Origin: Pseudomonadota bacterium
Lineage (GTDB): Bacteria > Myxococcota > Myxococcia > Myxococcales > Myxococcaceae
DNA length: 64,000 nucleotides
Direction: 5' to 3'
NCBI GenBank assembly: GCA_023423535.1
Contig: JAFAFL010000032.1
Coordinates: 248,001 to 312,000, forward strand
Part shown: positions 8,535-17,814 of the stretch, in pieces
Position numbering within the stretch: the stretch's first letter is position 1
How the letters are laid out: each line of letters opens with the position of its first letter
Notes under the pieces: model-generated
Databases searched by the model: none
What the model saw: the letters and a program-made list of their open reading frames with translations, nothing else
What the model was told of the DNA's origin: nothing
Program-made: the position numbers and the translations under genes

Positions 8535-9434
8535 TCAGGCCGCGTGGTCCTGCGCGGAGGCGGCCTTGAACGCATCGAGCACCGCCTGCGCCGCGCGGTC
8601 GAGGTACTTCCCCTTGCGCACCAGCAAGCCGATGGAGCGGCCCCAGTCGCCCTCGGAGAAGGGCCGCGCGACGAGGGTGCCTTCGTTCGCCTCGTGCTGC
8701 ACGGTGGCGAGCGGGAGGACGCCCACGCCGATGCCCATCGCGATGGCCTGCTTGATGGTCTCGACGTTGTCCATCTCCATCACCGGGTTCAGCTCCACGT
8801 TGCGCTCGCGGAACATCCGGTCGAGCGCCTTGCGCGTGGGCGCCTCGCGATCGAACGCAATGAAGGGCACGCCGGCCATGGCTGCGGGAGAGATCTTCGT
8901 CTTCGACGCGAACGGGTGCGACGGCGCGCAGACCACCGCGAGCTTGTCGTCTCGGAACGGGAGGATGTCCACGCCCGCGCGCGGCTGCGGATAGGCCACG
9001 ATGCCGATCTCCGCCGACCCGAGGATCACGTCGTCGTAGACCTGATCGCTGCGGCGGTAGTTCAGCCGCATGTTCACCTTCGGGTGCGTCTTCAGCAGCG
9101 ACTTCATGATGCTCTGCAGCTCGTGCAGGCCCACCGAGTAGATGGTGGAGACGGTGCAGGTGCCCACGACGTCGGCGGACTGCTCGCGGATCTCCTGCTC
9201 GACCTCGCTGAAGCGCGCGAGGATCTCCTTGCAACCCCGGAAGAGCCGTTCGCCCGCCGGCGTGGGCGTGACCTGACGGGCGCTGCGCGAGAGCAGCTTC
9301 TGCGCGTAACGCGTCTCCAGCGCGCGGATCTGCTGACTCACCGCGGACTGGGTCACGTGGTTGAGCTGCGCGGCACGGGAGAACGAGCCCGTTTCCACCA
9401 CGTCACAAAACATCTTCAGGCTTTCCAGTTGCAT
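8535..9434 (-). CDS. LysR-family transcriptional regulator
   Basis: 299 residues. The winged helix-turn-helix is at residues 1-60 (SFSRAAQLNHVTQSAVSQQIRALE), followed by the long linker helix and the two-lobed periplasmic-binding-protein-like effector domain (from about 90), including GIGVGVLPLATV, typical of the co-inducer cleft. The length is normal for the family. It has its own sigma-70-like promoter at 9462-9490, placed partly inside the end of the creatininase gene. By position it may control the creatininase/CoA-ligase operon upstream of it; this is inference. The ligand is unknown. Confidence 0.93.
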   Translation of the reverse strand: MQLESLKMFCDVVETGSFSRAAQLNHVTQSAVSQQIRALETRYAQKLLSRSARQVTPTPAGERLFRGCKEILARFSEVEQEIREQSADVVGTCTVSTIYSVGLHELQSIMKSLLKTHPKVNMRLNYRRSDQVYDDVILGSAEIGIVAYPQPRAGVDILPFRDDKLAVVCAPSHPFASKTKISPAAMAGVPFIAFDREAPTRKALDRMFRERNVELNPVMEMDNVETIKQAIAMGIGVGVLPLATVQHEANEGTLVARPFSEGDWGRSIGLLVRKGKYLDRAAQAVLDAFKAASAQDHAA

Positions 9435-9461
9435 TAGCCGGGTCTCCGGTAGGGCGCGCGG

Positions 9462-9490
9462 ATTATCAGCTTTTCTTAACGCGGAGGCAA
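9462..9490 (-). promoter_or_regulatory. Sigma-70-like promoter of the LysR gene
   Basis: On the minus strand the -35 is TTGCCT (9485-9490) and the -10 is GATAAT (9462-9467), with a 17-base spacer, giving a leader of about 20 bases before ATG 9434. The -35 lies inside the last codons of the creatininase gene and overlaps a 7-bp inverted repeat (9481-9498). Confidence 0.6.
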
Positions 9491-10255
9491 ACCTCCGCTC
9501 GGCGCCGTGAGGGCGTCCGCCACGAAGGCCCCCAGCCGTGCGAGCAGCCTCTCTCCCTCCTCGCGCGTCGCCGCGGCCGGGGCGCCGAAGTACGCGTCGG
9601 GTCCGCCCGCGCCGGCGAAGTCCTTCGCGCCCGCCTTGATCGCGCCGGGGAGATCGATCTCCAGCGAGGGCAAAGAAGCGCGCACGTCCTCTCGCACCAG
9701 ATGCGGTGCGGCCGCGAGCATGAGCGAGGTCTCGTAGAGCCCCGCGTGGCTGCCGCCGCCGGTGAACTCCGCGCCGAGCTCCGCGACGAAGGGTGGCCGC
9801 CGGTGATCCGGCGCGAGGAGCTTCACGGAAGGATGCGCCGCCGCCGCGCGCTTCACCGCCTCGTGCACGACCTTGAAGTGCGCGGGTTCGACGTGGTGGT
9901 TCACCGCCGCCACCGCGCGGAAGCCGTGCGCCGCGATCCCGCCGAGCACGCCCGCGAGGTACGCGCAGGTCGCCTCCGCCGCCACCGACACCGTCCCGCT
10001 GAACGCGGCCGCGAAGTCGGTGAGGCCGTAGGAGACGGGCGGGAAGATGAGCGTGCGGATGTTTCGGGAGGCGAGCTCACGCGCCGCGCTCGCGCACACG
10101 GCCTCGGCGATGATCACGTCCACGTTGAGCGGCAGGTGAGGGCCGTGCGCTTCGGTCGAGCCGATGGGCAGCAGTGCCACCGCGCCCTCCTCGGCGAGGC
10201 GCTCTACCTCGGTCCAGGGGAGCTCTGCGGCCTTCAGGGGAGCGTGTTCGTGCAT
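9476..10255 (-). CDS. Creatininase-family amidohydrolase
   Basis: 259 residues. Metal ligands expected for the family are visible: Glu35 and His37 in GSTEAHGPHLPLNVD with Asp46, then NHHVEP, where His and Glu align with the NGHYEN active-site loop of creatininase itself, and a final Glu in HAGLYETS. The conserved set suggests an active dinuclear-metal cyclic-amide hydrolase. Substrates in the family range from creatinine to formylated aminopyrimidines, so the reaction is not fixed. It is the third gene of an operon with a small membrane protein and a benzoate-CoA-ligase-like enzyme (12-base gap), which hints at a role in breakdown of an aromatic or N-containing compound. Confidence 0.88.
   Translation of the reverse strand: MHEHAPLKAAELPWTEVERLAEEGAVALLPIGSTEAHGPHLPLNVDVIIAEAVCASAARELASRNIRTLIFPPVSYGLTDFAAAFSGTVSVAAEATCAYLAGVLGGIAAHGFRAVAAVNHHVEPAHFKVVHEAVKRAAAAHPSVKLLAPDHRRPPFVAELGAEFTGGGSHAGLYETSLMLAAAPHLVREDVRASLPSLEIDLPGAIKAGAKDFAGAGGPDAYFGAPAAATREEGERLLARLGAFVADALTAPSGGLPPR
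9481..9498. repeat. Perfect inverted repeat over the LysR -35
   Basis: GCGGAGG and CCTCCGC separated by four bases. It covers the final codons of the creatininase gene and the -35 of the LysR promoter. It could be an operator or a weak stem at the operon end. No T-run follows on the minus strand, so it is a poor intrinsic terminator. Confidence 0.5.
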
Positions 10256-10267
10256 GTCGGAAAGCCT

Positions 10268-11854
10268 CTACTCCTTCAGCGCCGACTTGAGGACCTTGCC
10301 GCGATCGCTCTTCGGCAGCGCGTCGAGGAACACCACGTCGCGCGGGGCCTTGAACGCAGCGAGCGTGTCGCGCACGTGCGCCTTGATCGATTCGGCGAGC
10401 TCGGCCGTGCGCTCGTGGCCCTCCTTCAGCACCACGAACGCGCGCGGCTTGTCGAGCCCGTCCGCGCCCTTGAAGCCGACCACCGCGGCCTCGCGCACCG
10501 CCGCGTGGGAGAGCAGCGCGTTCTCGACCTCGAGCGGTGAGAGCCACTTGCCCGCGACCTTCAGCATGTCGTCGCCGCGGCCGCAGAAGAAGAAGTAGCC
10601 CTCCTCGTCCTGGTAGAACTTGTCCGCCGACACGCACCAGTCGCCGCGGAAGGTGTGCTTGCTCTTCGCGTGCTCGTGCCAGTACTCGAGCGCCATGGAG
10701 TCGCCGCTGATCCACAGCGTGCCGACCTCACCGCGCGGCAGCTCGCGTCCCTCTTCGTCGGCGATCTTCGCGCGGTAGCCCTCCACCACGCGCCCGAGCG
10801 AACCGAGCTTCACGTCGCCGAAGCGGTTGGTGATGAAGATGTGGAACATCTCCGCCGAGCCGATGCCGTCGAGGATCTCCACGCCGGTCGCGCCCTTCCA
10901 CCGGTGGTAGAGCTCCGCCGGCAGCGCCTCGCCCGCGCTGATGCACACGCGCAAGGACGAGAAGTCGAGCTCCTTCACGCGGGGATGGTTCGCCATCGCG
11001 TTGATCGACGTGGGCACCGAGGTGAGCAGCGTGGGCCGGTGCTTCGCGATGAGCTCGAAGAGGCGCTCGGGCGTGCTCTTCTCCGCGAAGAGGACGGAGC
11101 TTGCGCCCACGAGCAGCGGGAAGAGGAGGTTCGTCCCCAGCGCGTAGCCGAACGCGAGCTTCGGCACCGCGAGCGTCACGTCGCGCTCGGAGAGGCCGAG
11201 GATCGGCAGGCCGTAGGTCAGCGCGTTGAAGAGGAAGTCGTGCCCCTTGTGCACCGCGCCCTTGGGAAAGCCGGTGGAGCCGGAGGTGAAGAGCCACACC
11301 GCCGGATCGTCGCGGTGCGTGTCCGCGAAGGTCGGGTCCGGGCGCACGCGCTGCGTCTCCTTGCGCCAGTCGAGGTGACGGCCCGGCTCGCCGCCGACGA
11401 CGAGCACGGCCTCGAGGTGCGGACAGTCTCCGGCGACCGCGTTCACCATCGGCAGCGCGCTGACGTGGACCACGAGGATCTTCGCGCGCGTGTACTGCAG
11501 GTAGTAGCGCGCCTCCTCCGCCTTCTGCTCCGGCGCCACCGCGCAGACGACGCCGCCCGCCTTCACCGTGCCCAGCCACGCGGCGGCGAACTCGGGGACG
11601 TCCGGGAGCATGAGCAGCACGCGCTGCTCCATCTGCAGCCCGAGCGACTTGAACAGGGCGGTCGCGCGGTCGCACTCCTCTGCGAGCTGGCCGTAGGTGA
11701 CGGTCCCGCCGTCGTGCAGCAGCGCCGGCTTGTCGCGGAACTTCGCGAGCTGCCGGTAGAGGAAGACCTCGGCGAGGTTCAGGCGCTCGGGGAGCGCGTG
11801 CGGATCCAGCGCCGCTGCCTCGTCCGCGTTGAGGTGGGCCGCGTTCGTCGTCAT
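10268..11854 (-). CDS. Benzoate-CoA ligase family acyl-CoA synthetase
   Basis: 528 residues from ATG 11854 (GGGAG about 10 bases upstream). ANL superfamily motifs in order: P-loop TSGSTGFPKGAVHKG near residue 190, ISAGEALPAELYHRW near 310, the acyl-pocket region ILDGIGSAEMFHIF, the hinge aspartate region GRGDDMLKVAGKWLSP, and the catalytic lysine near the C-terminus in KSDRGKVLKSAL. EMFHIF and VAGKWLSP are characteristic of the benzoate/aminobenzoate-CoA ligase branch. It activates an aromatic acid to its CoA thioester using ATP. It overlaps the upstream membrane-protein gene by ATGA (11851-11854) and is followed by the creatininase gene. Which benzoate is used (benzoate, 2-aminobenzoate or other) cannot be read. 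Confidence 0.9.
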   Translation of the reverse strand: MTTNAAHLNADEAAALDPHALPERLNLAEVFLYRQLAKFRDKPALLHDGGTVTYGQLAEECDRATALFKSLGLQMEQRVLLMLPDVPEFAAAWLGTVKAGGVVCAVAPEQKAEEARYYLQYTRAKILVVHVSALPMVNAVAGDCPHLEAVLVVGGEPGRHLDWRKETQRVRPDPTFADTHRDDPAVWLFTSGSTGFPKGAVHKGHDFLFNALTYGLPILGLSERDVTLAVPKLAFGYALGTNLLFPLLVGASSVLFAEKSTPERLFELIAKHRPTLLTSVPTSINAMANHPRVKELDFSSLRVCISAGEALPAELYHRWKGATGVEILDGIGSAEMFHIFITNRFGDVKLGSLGRVVEGYRAKIADEEGRELPRGEVGTLWISGDSMALEYWHEHAKSKHTFRGDWCVSADKFYQDEEGYFFFCGRGDDMLKVAGKWLSPLEVENALLSHAAVREAAVVGFKGADGLDKPRAFVVLKEGHERTAELAESIKAHVRDTLAAFKAPRDVVFLDALPKSDRGKVLKSALKE

Positions 11855-12156
11855 GCCGTCGTCTCCCTGTCTCCGTCTGACCCGCCGTCGTCGCGCGCGC
11901 CGAGCCGCACGAACAGCGCCACCGATACGCCGAGCACCGCCATCGCCGCGCCGAAGAGCGTCTGACGCTGGCCCACCGCGAGCGCGATCTCCCGCTCCAG
12001 CGCGCACTCTTCGCGGGTGAGCCCTGCGCAGTCGGGGCCGACGACCGACATCCGCCAGCCGAGCACCGCGAGAACCACGCCACCGAGGATGAGCGCCGAG
12101 ACGAGCCCGAGCAGCACGCCGCGCTTCAGCGATGGGGTGCTGCGCCCGCGCGCCAT
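11851..12156 (-). CDS. Small two-helix membrane protein
   Basis: 101 residues from ATG 12156. There are two hydrophobic helices: GVLLGLVSALILGGVVLAVL near residues 12-32 and TLFGAAMAVLGVSVALFVRL near 68-88. Between them lies a loop with Cys-containing DCAGLTREECALERE; its two Cys could form a disulfide if periplasmic. The C-terminus is charged. The gene overlaps the CoA-ligase start by four bases (ATGA), so they are co-translated. Function not recognised. The divergent glycosyltransferase gene begins 31 bases away. Confidence 0.65.
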   Translation of the reverse strand: MARGRSTPSLKRGVLLGLVSALILGGVVLAVLGWRMSVVGPDCAGLTREECALEREIALAVGQRQTLFGAAMAVLGVSVALFVRLGARDDGGSDGDRETTA

Positions 12157-12187
12157 GGGCGGAGATTTAGCAGATAAGGTCCGCGGC

Positions 12188-13288
12188 ATGCGCATCCTCT
12201 ATGGAGTCGTCGGCGAGGGCATGGGCCACGCCACGCGGTCGCGGGTGGTGCTCGAAGAGCTGGTGAAGCACCACGAGGTGGAGATCGTCGTCTCGGGGCG
12301 CGCGCGCGAGTACCTCGCCAAACGGTTCGAGAACGTGCGCGGCATCTGGGGCCTGACCATCGCGTACGAGGGCAACTCGGTGCGCAACTGGCAGACCGTG
12401 CTGCAGAACCTCAAGGGCGCGATGAAGGGGCTGCCGGACAACGTGCGCACCTACTTCGAGCTCACCGAGTCCTTCAAACCGGACGTCGTCATCAGCGACT
12501 TCGAGAGCTTCAGCTACCTGTACGGGCTCAATCACCGGCTGCCGGTCATCGCGCTCGACAACATCCAGATCATCAACCGCTGCAAGCACGACCCGGAGCT
12601 GCTCGCGGGCCGCGAGGACGAGTTCGAGCTCACGCGTTCGATCGTGAAGTCGAAGGCGCCGGGCGCGTTCCACTACCTCGTGACCACGTTCTTCCGGCCG
12701 CCGGTGCGCAAGGAGCGGACGACGCTGGTGCCGTCGATCCTGCGGCCGGAGATCCTCGCCGCGAAGCCGGAGGAGGGCGAACACCTGCTCGTGTACCAGA
12801 CCTCCACCACGAACTTCGCGCTGCTCGACGTGCTCAAGCGGTCGGGCGTCCCGTGCCGGATCTACGGGATGCGGCGCGACCTCACCGAGGACGTGCAGGA
12901 GGACAACCTCCTCTTCCGTCCCTTCAGCGAGAGCGGCTTCATCGACGATCTGCGGACTGCGAAGGCGGTCATTGCCGGTGGCGGCTTCACGCTGATGAGC
13001 GAGGCCGTGTACCTGCACAAGCCCATCCTCTCGCACCCGCTGGGCAAGCAGTTCGAGCAGACGCTCAACGCGCTCTATCTGGAGCGGCTGGGGTACGGGA
13101 TGCACGCGCCTACGCTCACGCCGGACGTGGTGAACGAGTTCCTCCGCCGCATCCCCGAGTGCGCGGAGGCGCTCGCGGACTACGAGCAGGCGGGGAACAC
13201 CGAGACCTTCCGCGCGCTGGACGAGCAGCTCGCGCGTGCGGCGGAGCACAAGGGCCGCTGGCAGATGCCGGGGTCGGAGGACCTTTAG
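12188..13288 (+). CDS. Glycosyltransferase, MJ1255-like family
   Basis: 366 residues from ATG 12188. The N-terminus ILYGVVGEGMGHATRS is the Gly-rich nucleotide-sugar loop with the catalytic-type His of GT-B enzymes. The C-terminal domain has the nucleotide-binding part with AGGGFTLMSEAVYLHKPIL and GKQFEQTLNALYLERLGYG, as in MurG/UGT-like proteins (PF13528 type). This family is a set of uncharacterised GT-B glycosyltransferases. There is no signal peptide, so it is likely cytosolic or membrane-associated. It is a single gene with 6 bases to the convergent SDR gene. The acceptor is unknown. Confidence 0.8.
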   Translation: MRILYGVVGEGMGHATRSRVVLEELVKHHEVEIVVSGRAREYLAKRFENVRGIWGLTIAYEGNSVRNWQTVLQNLKGAMKGLPDNVRTYFELTESFKPDVVISDFESFSYLYGLNHRLPVIALDNIQIINRCKHDPELLAGREDEFELTRSIVKSKAPGAFHYLVTTFFRPPVRKERTTLVPSILRPEILAAKPEEGEHLLVYQTSTTNFALLDVLKRSGVPCRIYGMRRDLTEDVQEDNLLFRPFSESGFIDDLRTAKAVIAGGGFTLMSEAVYLHKPILSHPLGKQFEQTLNALYLERLGYGMHAPTLTPDVVNEFLRRIPECAEALADYEQAGNTETFRALDEQLARAAEHKGRWQMPGSEDL

Positions 13289-13294
13289 GCGCCT

Positions 13295-14311
13295 TTAGGC
13301 CCGGTACTCGTTGAACCGCAGCGCGGTGTAGCGCAGCAGCCGGTCGAACACGCTCCCACCGCGCGGCGGCTCGAGGTCTTCGCCGGGGATCTGCTCGGTG
13401 GTGCCGCCGTGCGCATTGGGGAGGAACCGCTCCACGAGGCCGGTGGTGTTGAGGACGAGCTCCGGGAAGAGGGCGCGCGCCTTCACCGCCAGCTTCGCCT
13501 GCGGCGTGAGGATCAGCTCCGCGCGACCGTATGAAGACGCGTTGATGATCCGGCGCGCCGCGCGGGAGGGCTCCATCGTCACCAGCGGGAGCACCGCGCC
13601 GCGTTTGAAGAGCGCGTACTCCTCGAGCGCCTTGCCCTTGAACTTCGCGTGCAGCGCGCTGCCGGTGCGAAGCAGACCGGGACAGACGGTGGTGACGTAC
13701 ACGTTGTCCTTCGCGAGCTCGCTGCGCAGGCTGTCGCTGAAGCCGGTGAGCGCGAACTTGCTCGCGCAGTAGGGCGCGAGGTGCGGCACCGCGACCTTCC
13801 CACCAACGGAGGAGATGTTGATGATCCGCCCGTCGCGCCGGCGCCGCAGCTCGGGAGCGATCTCCAGCGAGAAGTAGAGCGGTCCGTAGAAGTGCGTCTG
13901 CATCGCCTCCTCGAAGTCGCTCTCGTCCATCGCCTCGAGCGGCCCAACCTCGATGACGCCGGCGTTGTTCACCAGCACGTCGATCTGGCCGAGGGTCTCG
14001 CGCACGCGCTGCACGAAGTGACGGACGTCGTCCTGGTTGCTCACGTCGCACGGCGCCACGAACACGTCCGCACCCGCGTCCTGCAACTCGCGCCGCGCGT
14101 CCTCCAGTTCCGCTTCGTCGCGCGCGCAGAGTGCCAGCCGCGCGCCCCGCCTCGCCAGCTCACGCGCCAGCGCCAGGCCGAGGCCGCGCGAGCCGCCGGT
14201 GACCACCGCCACCTTCCCCGCGAAGTCGTAGCGGCGCTTCACGCCGAGCACCGCGCTCGTCACCGCGAAGCCGCCGAGCATGCCCACACCCAGATGCAGT
14301 CCAGCCGCCAT
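13295..14311 (-). CDS. Short-chain dehydrogenase/reductase with N-terminal hydrophobic segment
   Basis: 338 residues. The first 20 residues are hydrophobic and may anchor it to the membrane. The SDR core follows: NAD(P)-binding GGSRGLG near residue 39, NNAG near 118, the active-site Ser in NISSVGG, and Tyr/Lys in YCASK. The extended C-terminus (from about 260) carries LILTPQAKLAVKARALFPELVL, common in the DltE-like/fatty-acyl SDRs of actinobacteria and myxobacteria. It is probably a ketone or alcohol oxidoreductase on a lipophilic substrate. It is convergent with the glycosyltransferase gene. Confidence 0.88.
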   Translation of the reverse strand: MAAGLHLGVGMLGGFAVTSAVLGVKRRYDFAGKVAVVTGGSRGLGLALARELARRGARLALCARDEAELEDARRELQDAGADVFVAPCDVSNQDDVRHFVQRVRETLGQIDVLVNNAGVIEVGPLEAMDESDFEEAMQTHFYGPLYFSLEIAPELRRRRDGRIINISSVGGKVAVPHLAPYCASKFALTGFSDSLRSELAKDNVYVTTVCPGLLRTGSALHAKFKGKALEEYALFKRGAVLPLVTMEPSRAARRIINASSYGRAELILTPQAKLAVKARALFPELVLNTTGLVERFLPNAHGGTTEQIPGEDLEPPRGGSVFDRLLRYTALRFNEYRA

Positions 14312-14348
14312 GGCTCACCTCCCGCCAGATTCCTCAAGTGCGAAGCCG

Positions 14349-14900
14349 CTAATGCGGGGCGCCGGCGCCCTCGTTGCCCTGCTCACGCAGCCGCGGCCGA
14401 TCGTCGTCGTGCGCCTCGTGCTCGGTGTCGTGAGCCTCGTGCTCCTCAGGATGCGCGTCGTGCGCGAGCCGCTCCAGCGTGCGGCCCACCGGCTCCAGCG
14501 CATCCGGGCCCGCGTGGTAGAGGCGCAGGTGCCCCTCCGCGTCGAACACGAAGAACGCCGGCAACACCTGGATGTGGTACGCGTCCGCGAGCGCGCCGTC
14601 GTCACCGTCGAGCGCCACCGGCATCGACAGCTCGAAGGCCGCGACCGCATCCGCCACCGCCTCGTCGTTCATGTCCTCGACCGAGAGTGGCGTGTGCACG
14701 CTGATCACTTGCAGCTCCGGGTAGCGCGCCTGCCACTCGGCCAGGCGGGGGAACTGCTCCTTGCAGGTGGGGCAGCTCAGCGCCCAGAAGTGCACGAGGA
14801 CCGGATGGCCCCGCAGCTCTGCTTCGCGGACGGGGTCGTCATTGAGCCAGCGGTGGGCCGGCCGGAGCGGCGGCATCAGGGTGTCGAGACGAAGCGGCAT
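14349..14900 (-). CDS. Thioredoxin-like (TlpA-type) protein with His-rich tail
   Basis: 183 residues. A TlpA/AhpC-type thioredoxin fold carries the active-site pair Cys43-x2-Cys46 (SCPTC) and the cis-Pro in QVLPAFFVFD. No signal peptide is seen, unlike most TlpA proteins, so it may act in the cytoplasm or be exported differently. The last ~35 residues form an acidic, His-rich tail (six His between 147 and 164 in an HEAHD-like repeat), suggesting metal binding. The likely role is thiol-disulfide exchange or reduction. It lies 37 bases downstream of the SDR start but in the same direction, so a short operon is possible. Confidence 0.82.
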   Translation of the reverse strand: MPLRLDTLMPPLRPAHRWLNDDPVREAELRGHPVLVHFWALSCPTCKEQFPRLAEWQARYPELQVISVHTPLSVEDMNDEAVADAVAAFELSMPVALDGDDGALADAYHIQVLPAFFVFDAEGHLRLYHAGPDALEPVGRTLERLAHDAHPEEHEAHDTEHEAHDDDRPRLREQGNEGAGAPH

Positions 14901-15001
14901 GCCTCAACGGTAGGCACGGAACACACTGCCGCGACCCCGGGTGACCTCGCCCTTCGTGCCCGAGCTGCCGCCCCGCCTGCCTGCTTCGCGAGCGTGGCGC
15001 G

Positions 15002-16642
15002 CTACGGCAACGTGGAGGGACTCGCGCCGGCCACGTCCGCCGGAGCGCCGCGCCTGCGCACGAGCCCGACCTCGACCGTCGCGTCCTGGCCGCCGACGAA
15101 CTCGCCCTCCCAGCGGTGGTAGCCGTCGCGCGTGACCTCGATGGGGATGGCGCGGCGCGGATAGAGGTTCTCGACCAGCATCGGGGTCACGCCGACGATC
15201 GCGCCGTCGATGTGCACCATCGCGCCGGGCGGGGTGGACTCGACGCGAAGCACGCCGATGCGACCGCCGGAGAAGACCTCCGGAAATGCGTTGCCGAGCG
15301 CGCGCGAGAGCTGCGGCCACTCGTACCAGCCACCGAAGCCGACCGCGGCAGCCACCAGCACCAGCGCCACCGACCGCTTCACCCACTTCCTCGCCGTGCG
15401 GCCGTCGTGGCGCCCGTAGTCGAAGGGCACGAGCGGAGCGGGCTCCACCTGCACGGTGCGCGCAAGCTCCAGATCTCCGTCGCCCGCATCCGAGAAGCCG
15501 GGGAACGCGACGGGCTGTCCGGTGCCGAGGTCCGCGAGCAGATCTTCGACCCGGGCCTCGCGCGCGTGCGGAACGGGATCCGCTGAGGTCCAGCCGAGGG
15601 TGCCAAAGCGCTCGAGCGACGAAGCCGATGCGGAGTTCGATGCCGAAGCCGAAGCCGAAGCCGTGCCGCTTGTCGCGAATGGATCGGACGAGGCGTCCGC
15701 TTCCGGCTGCAGCTCGAACGGCTGTGAGCCCGAGCCATTGGGCGCGGAGAGATCGGTCTGCAGCAGCGCCAGCGCCCCGAGGAACTCGGCGAGAGCTGCC
15801 GTCGTCGTTGGAACGAACGGCGCCAGCACCTGCGCCAGCTCCGGCGGGGTGATCCGCACCAGCGGCTCGTGCTCGATCATCCGGGCGACGACTGCGCGCA
15901 GCGGTTCGGGCAATCGCGACAGCTCGGTGGCAGGTCCGCGCACGCAGGACATCCACGCATCGAACGTCGCGACCTCACCCCACGGCGGCACGCCGGTCAG
16001 CAGCTCGTGGAAGAGCACGCCGAGCGCGAACATGTCGCTGTCCTGGGTGGCCTCTCCGCCGGTCAGCAGCTCCGGCGCGGCGTAGCGGAACCTCTCCGGC
16101 GAGACGGCGGACGCGAGCGGATCCGCGGGCGGCACGAAGCGGGCGAGACCGAACTCCGCGAGCTTCACCTCACCGCCACGCGAGACGAAGACGTTCTCGT
16201 CGGACACGTCGCGGTGCGCGGCGGGTAGCCCTCGCTCCTCGAAGGTGCGTGCGTACGCGTGCATGAGCCCCGCGTTCACCTGCGAGACGATCAACGCGGC
16301 GACGTCCGGCGGAATCACACGGCCCAGCTCGCGCGCGCGCAGGCGCACCGTGCGGAGGCTCCAGCCGTCCACCGCCTCGCTCACGAGGAACAGCTGTCCG
16401 TCACGTCCCCGGCCGACCTCGAGGATCCGGAGAAGGTTGGGGTGCTGCAGCCTCTCCGCGCTGCGTGCATCGGTGAGGAAACGCTGCCCGAAGCGCTCGT
16501 CCTCGAGCACCGAGAGCGGCACGCGCTTCATCACCACCGGCTGCTCCACCGCGCCACTGCCATCGTTGGCGGCCATGCCGAGAAACACCTCCGCATTGCC
16601 ACCCGACGCGAGCCTGCGCGTCAGCCGGTACCGAGCACCCAT
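15002..16642 (-). CDS. Ser/Thr protein kinase-like protein with PEGA domain
   Basis: 546 residues from ATG 16642 (AGGA 8 bases upstream; an ATG nine bases earlier is the alternative). Kinase domain 5-280: Gly-loop LASGGNAEVFLG, Lys39 (VMKR), HRDVSDEN with Asp145 and Asn150, APE at 189-191. The metal-binding Asp of DFG is Glu163 (AEFG), and the alpha-C Glu position is Asp58 (FLTDAR). A long Ser/Ala-rich linker, one transmembrane helix (about 424-442) and a C-terminal PEGA domain (461-528) follow. This is a membrane receptor kinase layout common in myxobacteria. The swap of the two acidic residues leaves open whether it is a weak kinase or a pseudokinase. No partner gene is obvious; it lies 20 bases after the acyl-CoA dehydrogenase stop. 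Confidence 0.88.
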   Translation of the reverse strand: MGARYRLTRRLASGGNAEVFLGMAANDGSGAVEQPVVMKRVPLSVLEDERFGQRFLTDARSAERLQHPNLLRILEVGRGRDGQLFLVSEAVDGWSLRTVRLRARELGRVIPPDVAALIVSQVNAGLMHAYARTFEERGLPAAHRDVSDENVFVSRGGEVKLAEFGLARFVPPADPLASAVSPERFRYAAPELLTGGEATQDSDMFALGVLFHELLTGVPPWGEVATFDAWMSCVRGPATELSRLPEPLRAVVARMIEHEPLVRITPPELAQVLAPFVPTTTAALAEFLGALALLQTDLSAPNGSGSQPFELQPEADASSDPFATSGTASASASASNSASASSLERFGTLGWTSADPVPHAREARVEDLLADLGTGQPVAFPGFSDAGDGDLELARTVQVEPAPLVPFDYGRHDGRTARKWVKRSVALVLVAAAVGFGGWYEWPQLSRALGNAFPEVFSGGRIGVLRVESTPPGAMVHIDGAIVGVTPMLVENLYPRRAIPIEVTRDGYHRWEGEFVGGQDATVEVGLVRRRGAPADVAGASPSTLP

Positions 16643-16662
16643 GCGGCGCATCCTAAACCGGC

Positions 16663-17808
<1,146 letters not shown>

Positions 17809-17814
17809 GGGTGC

